Assembly (NCBI GenBank): GCA_947167345.1 | Contig: CAMVHR010000002.1 | Span: forward strand, 1 to 64,000 | Length of the DNA stretch: 64,000 bases | Source of the DNA: an uncultured Treponema sp. | GTDB taxonomy: Bacteria; Spirochaetota; Spirochaetia; Treponematales; Treponemataceae | Direction of reading: 5' to 3' | In this document: piece after piece, positions 58,023 to 64,000 of the stretch | Layout: the number at the start of each line of letters is the position of its first letter | Numbering within the stretch: position 1 is the first letter of the stretch | The notes under the pieces: generated by a model | Seen by the model: only the letters and a program-made list of their open reading frames with translations | Database searches by the model: none | Told to the model about the DNA's origin: nothing | Made by a program: the position numbers and the translations under genes

Positions 58023-59426
58023 TTGCTGTTTAATTCTATTCAATTCCTGATTTTCTTTCCTATAACGGTTCTGACTTATTTTCTATTACCAAAAAAATGT
58101 AAAAATCTATGGCTATTGTTTGCAAGTTACATATTCTATATGGGGTGGAATGTAAGATATTCTCTCTTACTTATATTTTCGACAGCAGTATCTTTTTTTG
58201 CTTCACTTATTATAGAAAGACAAAGACACAAAAAAGCAAAAACAGTTCTCATCATTGCAATTATAATTATTTTCTCTCTGATTTTTTATTTTAAATATTT
58301 GAACTTTGTAATTTCTCTTATAAATCCTTCTGCACCGAAATTTGATATCATTCTTCCCGTAGGAATATCATTCTTCACTTTTCAAGCAACTGGGTACATG
58401 ATTGATGTTTACAGAGGTGATATAAAAGCGGAGCATAATTTTATGAAATATGCGCTTTTTGTTTCATTTTTTCCACAATTAGTAGCAGGACCAATTGAGC
58501 GAAGTCGCAACCTTCTTACACAATTGGACAAGACTTACTATTTTGAGTTTGAACGTATAAAGCACGGAATTTTTATAATGCTTTACGGTTATTTCCTTAA
58601 AATGTGCATTGCTGACAGGGCTGCAATACTTGTAGATTTTGTTTATTCAAATGATATGGCTACAGGAGTTCAAATAGCTTTTGCGACTTTTATATTCTCA
58701 TTCCAAATTTACTGCGATTTTGCAGGATACTCAACAATTGCAATAGGGGCATCTAAAATACTCGGTATAAATTTAATGCAAAATTTCAGTGCTCCTTATT
58801 TTGCTTTTTCGTTCAAAGACTTTTGGCATCGATGGCATATATCTCTTTCAACATGGTTTCGTGACTATCTCTACATTCCTCTTGGAGGAAGTCGAAAAGG
58901 AAGAATTCGAAAAAAATTAAATATATTAATTGTCATGCTTATAAGTGGGCTATGGCACGGAGCTGGGCTTCAGTTTATTGCATGGGGATTTTTTAATGGT
59001 GTTTTTCAACTTTTTGATGATTTGACTCTTAAAGTCCGTGAAAAAGTTCCGAAGATTGTTCAGATTTCATTTACTTTTGTTCTTTTATGCCTATGTTGGC
59101 TTTTTTTTCGTGCAACATCTCTTTCAATAGCAATATGTAATTTAAAAAAGATTATTTATAACCCAGAATTTACTTCTCTTGTAAAAAATATAGTAGATAA
59201 ATATGGAATGAACGAACGCGAAATGCTTTTTCTTCTTATAAGTATAGTTCTGCTAATGATTATTGATTTTTACAAATATAAAGGTGTCAGTTTACAAGAA
59301 AAATTATTTTCAAAAAAATGGTATGTTCAAACCGCTTTTTTTGTTGTTGGCATTACCGTTATAGCCGTGTTCGGGGTTTGGGGAGCTGGTTATAACGCAG
59401 CAAATTTCATTTATTTTCAGTTTTAA
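58023..59426 (+). CDS. MBOAT-family O-acyltransferase (AlgI-like)
   Basis: FNSIQFLIFFPITVLTYFLLPKKCKNLWLLFASYIFYMGWN, LPVGISFFTFQATGYMIDVYRG, FFPQLVAGPIERS, FWHRWHISLSTWFRDYLYIPLGGSRKG, LISGLWHGAGLQFIAWG. Confidence 0.95.
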   Translation: MLFNSIQFLIFFPITVLTYFLLPKKCKNLWLLFASYIFYMGWNVRYSLLLIFSTAVSFFASLIIERQRHKKAKTVLIIAIIIIFSLIFYFKYLNFVISLINPSAPKFDIILPVGISFFTFQATGYMIDVYRGDIKAEHNFMKYALFVSFFPQLVAGPIERSRNLLTQLDKTYYFEFERIKHGIFIMLYGYFLKMCIADRAAILVDFVYSNDMATGVQIAFATFIFSFQIYCDFAGYSTIAIGASKILGINLMQNFSAPYFAFSFKDFWHRWHISLSTWFRDYLYIPLGGSRKGRIRKKLNILIVMLISGLWHGAGLQFIAWGFFNGVFQLFDDLTLKVREKVPKIVQISFTFVLLCLCWLFFRATSLSIAICNLKKIIYNPEFTSLVKNIVDKYGMNEREMLFLLISIVLLMIIDFYKYKGVSLQEKLFSKKWYVQTAFFVVGITVIAVFGVWGAGYNAANFIYFQF

Positions 59427-59444
59427 AGAACAAAGAAGGTTAAT

Positions 59445-60710
59445 ATGAAAAACAAAATGAAAATTAAAAGAATCCTAAAAACTATAATCACGATTATTTT
59501 TACATTTCTTTCTATTTATTTTATATCAATATGTTTTGCTAGGAATGGAAACAACAGAAAATATCACACCTTTACAAAAAGTAAAACAGACTATGATGTT
59601 CTTTTTTTTGGGACGAGTCATGTACTTAATGCAATTGCACCTATGCAACTTTGGAATGAATATGGTATAACAAGTTATAATCTTGGATACCATGGATGTG
59701 GAATTGTAAAAACTTATTACTTATTGCAAATTGCACTAAAATACCATAAACCAAAGATTGCTGTTTTTGACATTTTTACAATCGACATTACTTCAAAAAC
59801 TCCAGAAGCAGAACTTTCCCATGAATTAGGACTATTTCATGAAACATTCGATCCTTTCCCGCTTTCTAAAATAAAGATTAATGCTATTAATGATATATTT
59901 TCTGATACACGAAACAGGATGGAACTTTACTTCCCGTTTTATTTATATCATAATAGATGGACTGAAATTACCCCTCTTGAATTTGCAAAAGATTTTGGGC
60001 GAAAATATATTGTCTATTTTAAACCCTTTGAAACAAAGGGAATGGAATTACGAATAGGGATAAAAGGCAATCAATCTTTTAATATTCCTGAGAAAAATTC
60101 TTATATTGGGCAAGAATCTGTCGGAATGCAATATTCAAAGAAAATCATTGAATATTGTAAGGCAAAAGGTATTATCCCTGTTTTTATGTTTATTCCATAT
60201 TCTGCACAAGAATCTCTCTTTGAATGGCGAAATGCATTTAAAAAAATTCTAGAAGAAGAAAATGTATCTTTTTGTGACATGACAAATGGAATTGTAAATT
60301 TTGATATAGATCAATATGATTTAAATTCTCATTTAAATCCCAGTGGTGCCAAAAAAGTTACTGACATGATTGGTAAGTTCCTTATAAAAAATTATGACCT
60401 TGAAACTCATAAAAATGAACTGGAGTTCAAAAACTGGGAATCAGATTACAAGCGATATGTAAAATATATTCAGAAAAAAATATGTGAGCAAAATGACTTC
60501 AAAAATCTTCTAGTGATGCTCAACAACGATGAGGTATTTGCTAAAATTGAAGCGAAAAATACTGTAAGTTTTGATCAGATTGAAAAAGAATTGATTTTTG
60601 AAAATACGAGTGAAATTATTTTTGAAGATAATGATAATATTTTATCTGAAATAAAAGTGAGTATTTATTCAAAAGAAGATAAATCTCTTCTTTGCGAAAA
60701 GACTTTTTGA
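59445..60710 (+). CDS. SGNH/AlgJ-like protein paired with the MBOAT acyltransferase
   Basis: N-terminal TM, YDVLFFGTSHVLNAIAPMQLWNEYGITSYNLG, DLNSHLNPSGAKKVTDMIG. Confidence 0.75.
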   Translation: MKNKMKIKRILKTIITIIFTFLSIYFISICFARNGNNRKYHTFTKSKTDYDVLFFGTSHVLNAIAPMQLWNEYGITSYNLGYHGCGIVKTYYLLQIALKYHKPKIAVFDIFTIDITSKTPEAELSHELGLFHETFDPFPLSKIKINAINDIFSDTRNRMELYFPFYLYHNRWTEITPLEFAKDFGRKYIVYFKPFETKGMELRIGIKGNQSFNIPEKNSYIGQESVGMQYSKKIIEYCKAKGIIPVFMFIPYSAQESLFEWRNAFKKILEEENVSFCDMTNGIVNFDIDQYDLNSHLNPSGAKKVTDMIGKFLIKNYDLETHKNELEFKNWESDYKRYVKYIQKKICEQNDFKNLLVMLNNDEVFAKIEAKNTVSFDQIEKELIFENTSEIIFEDNDNILSEIKVSIYSKEDKSLLCEKTF

Positions 60711-60999
60711 GAATAAGTAATTTACAGATGTTTTTATTTTATAAATAAATTCTCAGCTACAATTCTTTTTAGAAGTATTCTGCCTACTTAGTGAAGTTAA
60801 TCCATACGTTGTAATCAAGGTTCCGAGAATTACAAGTTTTTGGCTTTAAAAGAATTGTATATAACTCTATTTGCAAAATTGAATGTTTTATAGTTTTTGA
60901 GGAATAGAAAGACTGTAATCTTATTTTCATGCAAGATAGCTCCTGTTAAAAGAAGCTTTTTTATAGAAACAACAAATTTCTTGTGCTATAATATGCGAT

Positions 61000-61400
61000 A
61001 TGGAAGGAAGATTTCTGCCAATTGGCATTCAGAATTTTGAAAAGATTCGTAAAGGTAATTATGTCTATGTTGATAAAACTGCATATATTTATCAACTGGC
61101 GCAGACTAGTACTCCTTACTTTTTGAGCCGTCCTCGCCGTTTTGGAAAAAGCCTTCTTCTTTCTACCATGCAGGCATATTTTCTTGGCAAAAAAGAACTT
61201 TTCAAAGGACTTGCCATTGAAAAGCTTGAAAAGGAAACTCGTTTTTATGCTCTTGATTTCCCAAACAGGGAGATAGAAGAAGGCTTTTTGAATGTTGTAC
61301 TTAAAAAGTTTGTAATGTAAGTTCTAAAAAACTGTTTCAGGTTGGTGTTGTTTATTCTTCATAAGCCAATGGAATGGTTGGTTGGAAAGTGATTGAGGTA
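61000..61400 (+). pseudogene. AAA-ATPase-like (PF09820/DUF1703-type) remnant
   Basis: [56 protein letters not shown] retained; middle missing; C-terminal-like LFQVGVVYSS* then GWKVIEV. Confidence 0.8.
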
Positions 61401-61404
61401 AAAA

Positions 61405-62085
61405 ATGCGAATGATATTTGTACGGCATGGTGAACCCGACTATGAGAAAGACTGTCTGACTGAGACAGGTAGGCAGCAGGCAATTGCTGTTTCCAAAAGA
61501 CTTGTTGATGAAAATATTTCTGAAATATATTCTTCCCCGATGGGAAGGGCATTAGAGACTGCTTCGTATACTGCAAGTTTGGTTAATTTGAATGTTTCAA
61601 AATTGAATTTTATGCGCGAACTTATATGGGGAGGTGATGGTGTTCCCGAAGAAGGGCATCCGTGGACATTAAGCAGCTTGATGCTGGATAATGACAATTT
61701 TGATTTTTATAGACAGGACTGGCAAAAACATCCATATTTTGAAAAGAATATCGTTACAGAAAATTATTTTTCCATCTGCCATAGCTTTGATAAATTTTTA
61801 GAATCGTTCGGATATATCCATGAAGGAAATCATTTTTTGTGTAAAACAGATTCTGACAAAACGATAGCTATTTTTAGTCACGGAGGTTCGGGTGCAAGTG
61901 TCATTTCTCATCTTCTGTCACTTCCGTTTCCTTATGTACTGACAGTGTTTCCTTACGGTTTGACATCTGTTACAATTTTGAATTTTCCTGTGAAAAAAGA
62001 TGAGTTTGTACATCCTCGCGTGGAACTATTTAATGACGTATCTCACATAGAACGAAAAGCCTCTAACTATGTCTTTAAAAGGTGA
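61405..62085 (+). CDS. histidine phosphatase family protein
   Basis: MIFVRHGEPDYEKDCLTETGRQQAIAVSKRL; IYSSPMGRALETASYTA; IAIFSHGGSG. Confidence 0.9.
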   Translation: MRMIFVRHGEPDYEKDCLTETGRQQAIAVSKRLVDENISEIYSSPMGRALETASYTASLVNLNVSKLNFMRELIWGGDGVPEEGHPWTLSSLMLDNDNFDFYRQDWQKHPYFEKNIVTENYFSICHSFDKFLESFGYIHEGNHFLCKTDSDKTIAIFSHGGSGASVISHLLSLPFPYVLTVFPYGLTSVTILNFPVKKDEFVHPRVELFNDVSHIERKASNYVFKR

Positions 62086-62113
62086 AGAAACTTTGTGTTT
62101 AACCAACACCGCA

Positions 62114-62596
62114 TTACTGTTTTATCTTTCTGCGGTAAACGCGCACTGTTCCGTTCCAGCGGCTTTCCATGTTCTGAAAAAACTCAAAGCCGTATTTTTC
62201 GTACAGACCTGTCTCGCCTGTAGAAATGTAAACATATTCTGACTCTGGATAGTCAGTAGCCGCAAGTGACATGCAGTGTTCTATAATCTTTCCCATAAGA
62301 TGGCGGCCGCGATATGCAGGAGCTGTAAATACAAATCCAATCCAAGGACAAAGCTGGGTGTCTATTTCGTCCCTGTCACAGAAATTGGCAAAAGATGCAA
62401 TAGTCGGCTTTTCGTCTGTAAGGTTTTCTTCATCGATGAGTACAAACAGAGTTCCGCTGCCAAGCGTTGCGTGATATTTGTCTTCTTTTATCAGTGAAAT
62501 AAGGAGCGGAATTGCCGCCCACTCTCCTTTCATGGATTCAAGCTGTGAAAGAATTGCATTTTTATCGTCATATTTGAAAAAGTCTATTATCCTCAT
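62114..62596 (-). CDS. GNAT family N-acetyltransferase
   Basis: PWIGFVFTAPAYRGRHLMGKIIEHCMSLA, VYISTGETGLYEKYGFEF. Confidence 0.85.
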   Translation of the reverse strand: MRIIDFFKYDDKNAILSQLESMKGEWAAIPLLISLIKEDKYHATLGSGTLFVLIDEENLTDEKPTIASFANFCDRDEIDTQLCPWIGFVFTAPAYRGRHLMGKIIEHCMSLAATDYPESEYVYISTGETGLYEKYGFEFFQNMESRWNGTVRVYRRKIKQ

Positions 62597-62655
62597 AAGA
62601 TAAAATGATAAATCCTGTCTACTGATATTTCAAGTAAAATATGAGTGCTTTAAAT

Positions 62656-63510
62656 TTAATCTTTTTCGTCAGTAGAGAGTTCGTCAGTAGTGACGTATGT
62701 GTCGTTTATGTGTATCTGTGCATAAAGCTGCTTTTCACCATAGCTTGTGTGCGGCATTCTTGAATCATGGTCGTCCTGACCGATTTCTATGCGGTTGACT
62801 ATAAAAAATCTCCATGATTCCGGTGGCAGCTTTGAAAAACTGTCACGCACATGTCCAAAGTCATAGCAAGCTTTTGTACATCTTGCAAAATATTCTTTCA
62901 TGTCCTTTCCGTACAGAAGGTGCGGACAGCCGTAAGTAATAAGAAGTGGCTTCTTGCCTGTGTCGGGATTAGACTTATCGCTTCTTGTGCGCCAGTTTAT
63001 TTCTTCAGATGCAAGATGTGCAAATGCACCTCCCATGCTCCATCCTGTGATTATAAGAACATACGAAGGATTGTTTTCCATCTGCTCCAAAAGTTCCTGC
63101 ATGACTTTTTCGTTTCCAGAAAGCCATACCTTTACGAATCCCCCATGCGCATTGATTGTGTAAGGTGCGTGTTCGTATGACAGCGAGCAATAGTCAAAGT
63201 CATTTATCCAGTCTGAAAGACTGTGGGAATCCTCAAATATAAGGTAGATGATTTTATTATCTGTGTCAGTACGGATGTAATAGTTTAGGGATTTTCCTGT
63301 CTCATGAAATTTTTTTCGCGACATCCGGCAGTTGTCAGAATAATTTTTCCATGGAAGGATTCTGTCTCTGTTGCCCCATTCTGAATCTTCGTAAGTGCAT
63401 GTATGCGGAGTCTTTATTTGTTTGGAGGAGGTACACCCTGCGAAAAGTGCAATGATGATAAATGCATATAACAAGGGTTTTAGTGCCTGAACAGAGAATT
63501 TTGAGTGCAC
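62656..63510 (-). CDS. lipase class 3-like lipoprotein
   Basis: Lipobox LFAGC; VLIITGWSMGGAFAHLA (GxSxG nucleophile); TYGCPHLLYGKD. Confidence 0.75.
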   Translation of the reverse strand: MHSKFSVQALKPLLYAFIIIALFAGCTSSKQIKTPHTCTYEDSEWGNRDRILPWKNYSDNCRMSRKKFHETGKSLNYYIRTDTDNKIIYLIFEDSHSLSDWINDFDYCSLSYEHAPYTINAHGGFVKVWLSGNEKVMQELLEQMENNPSYVLIITGWSMGGAFAHLASEEINWRTRSDKSNPDTGKKPLLITYGCPHLLYGKDMKEYFARCTKACYDFGHVRDSFSKLPPESWRFFIVNRIEIGQDDHDSRMPHTSYGEKQLYAQIHINDTYVTTDELSTDEKD

Positions 63511-63527
63511 GGATTTTTATTTTGGAA

Positions 63528-63995
63528 TTAAACGATGATTCCCTTTGTAGATGGAATTTCTCCATTTCTACGGGAATCAATTTCAACTGCTGCACGAATT
63601 GCACGGGCGGCAGCCTTAAAAAGACCTTCCATCTTGTGGTGGTCGCTTCTGCCTCTTATTGTGTCCAGATGAAGGTTGCACTTTGCTCCGTTTACAAACC
63701 CCTGCCAGAAGTCTTCAAAGCAATCTGTCTGAAAACTTGACTGCTTTCCTTCGTGGCTGACTGAAACAAGCGGAATGTTTGTAAGCTGAGAATTGCACAC
63801 GCAGAAGGGTCTGCCTCCAAAGTCGACGCTTGCCTGGAGCAGACTTTCGTCCATCGGATAGATGAAAAAACCGCTCCTGTAAATGCCGGCACAATCGCCT
63901 AGAGCCTTTGCAAAGCACATTCCCAAAGTAATGCCGGTGTCTTCTATCAAGTGATGCTGGTCTACTTCAAGGTCACCTTTAAGCTCACCGCTCAA
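63528..63995 (-). CDS. hisB: imidazoleglycerol-phosphate dehydratase, 5' end beyond the window
   Basis: HHLIEDTGITLGMCFAKALGD, SVDFGGRPF, FWQGFVNGAKCNLHLDTIRGRSDHHKMEGLFKAAARAIRAAV. Confidence 0.93.
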   Translation of the reverse strand: MSGELKGDLEVDQHHLIEDTGITLGMCFAKALGDCAGIYRSGFFIYPMDESLLQASVDFGGRPFCVCNSQLTNIPLVSVSHEGKQSSFQTDCFEDFWQGFVNGAKCNLHLDTIRGRSDHHKMEGLFKAAARAIRAAVEIDSRRNGEIPSTKGIIV

Positions 63996-64000
63996 ATCAA

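Overview
The window looks like a chromosomal segment of a host-associated Treponema-like spirochete. This is an inference from gene content: a Treponema denticola Ter/FabV-type enoyl reductase, many MCPs, a class III adenylate cyclase, Lol-like and CsgG-like envelope clusters. No rRNA, tRNA, CRISPR array, intact transposase or phage module was recognised. Main blocks: a minus-strand sugar/aldehyde redox cluster (fructosamine kinase-like, YczE-like, Gfo/Idh/MocA, aldo/keto reductase, epimerase, Fe-ADH); a divergent Lol/MacB-like ABC system with a LolA-like carrier and a beta-barrel-like protein; fabV/ter; a CsgG-DUF4810-DUF799-type lipoprotein cluster; azlCD; pyrE and ttcA; two full MCPs; ppdK with a histone-like tail; a PHP phosphatase; arginase; carA and carB about 13.5 kb apart on opposite strands; a LacI-regulated ABC/GH127 locus with a large unassigned enzyme; hsp20; an MBOAT/SGNH-like pair; and hisB cut by the window end. 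The most noteworthy observations are (1) a G10 tract that switches off a lipoprotein ORF at codon 15, with a full lipobox signal peptide restored by +1 G; (2) a (CATA)5 tract directly after an MCP start codon; (3) an XRE-HTH protein fused to a desulfoferrodoxin/superoxide reductase-like domain with its putative Fe ligands kept; (4) a MocR-like aminotransferase fold protein lacking the PLP lysine; (5) PPDK with a Lys/Ala/Ser/Thr tail; (6) an orphan RHS C-terminal/immunity-like cassette in a graveyard of gene fragments that includes a collapsed copy of the GGDEF-pyrE-ttcA locus; (7) two intergenic 23-bp-period degenerate arrays. I did not find one clear-cut new multi-gene system; these are separate leads.
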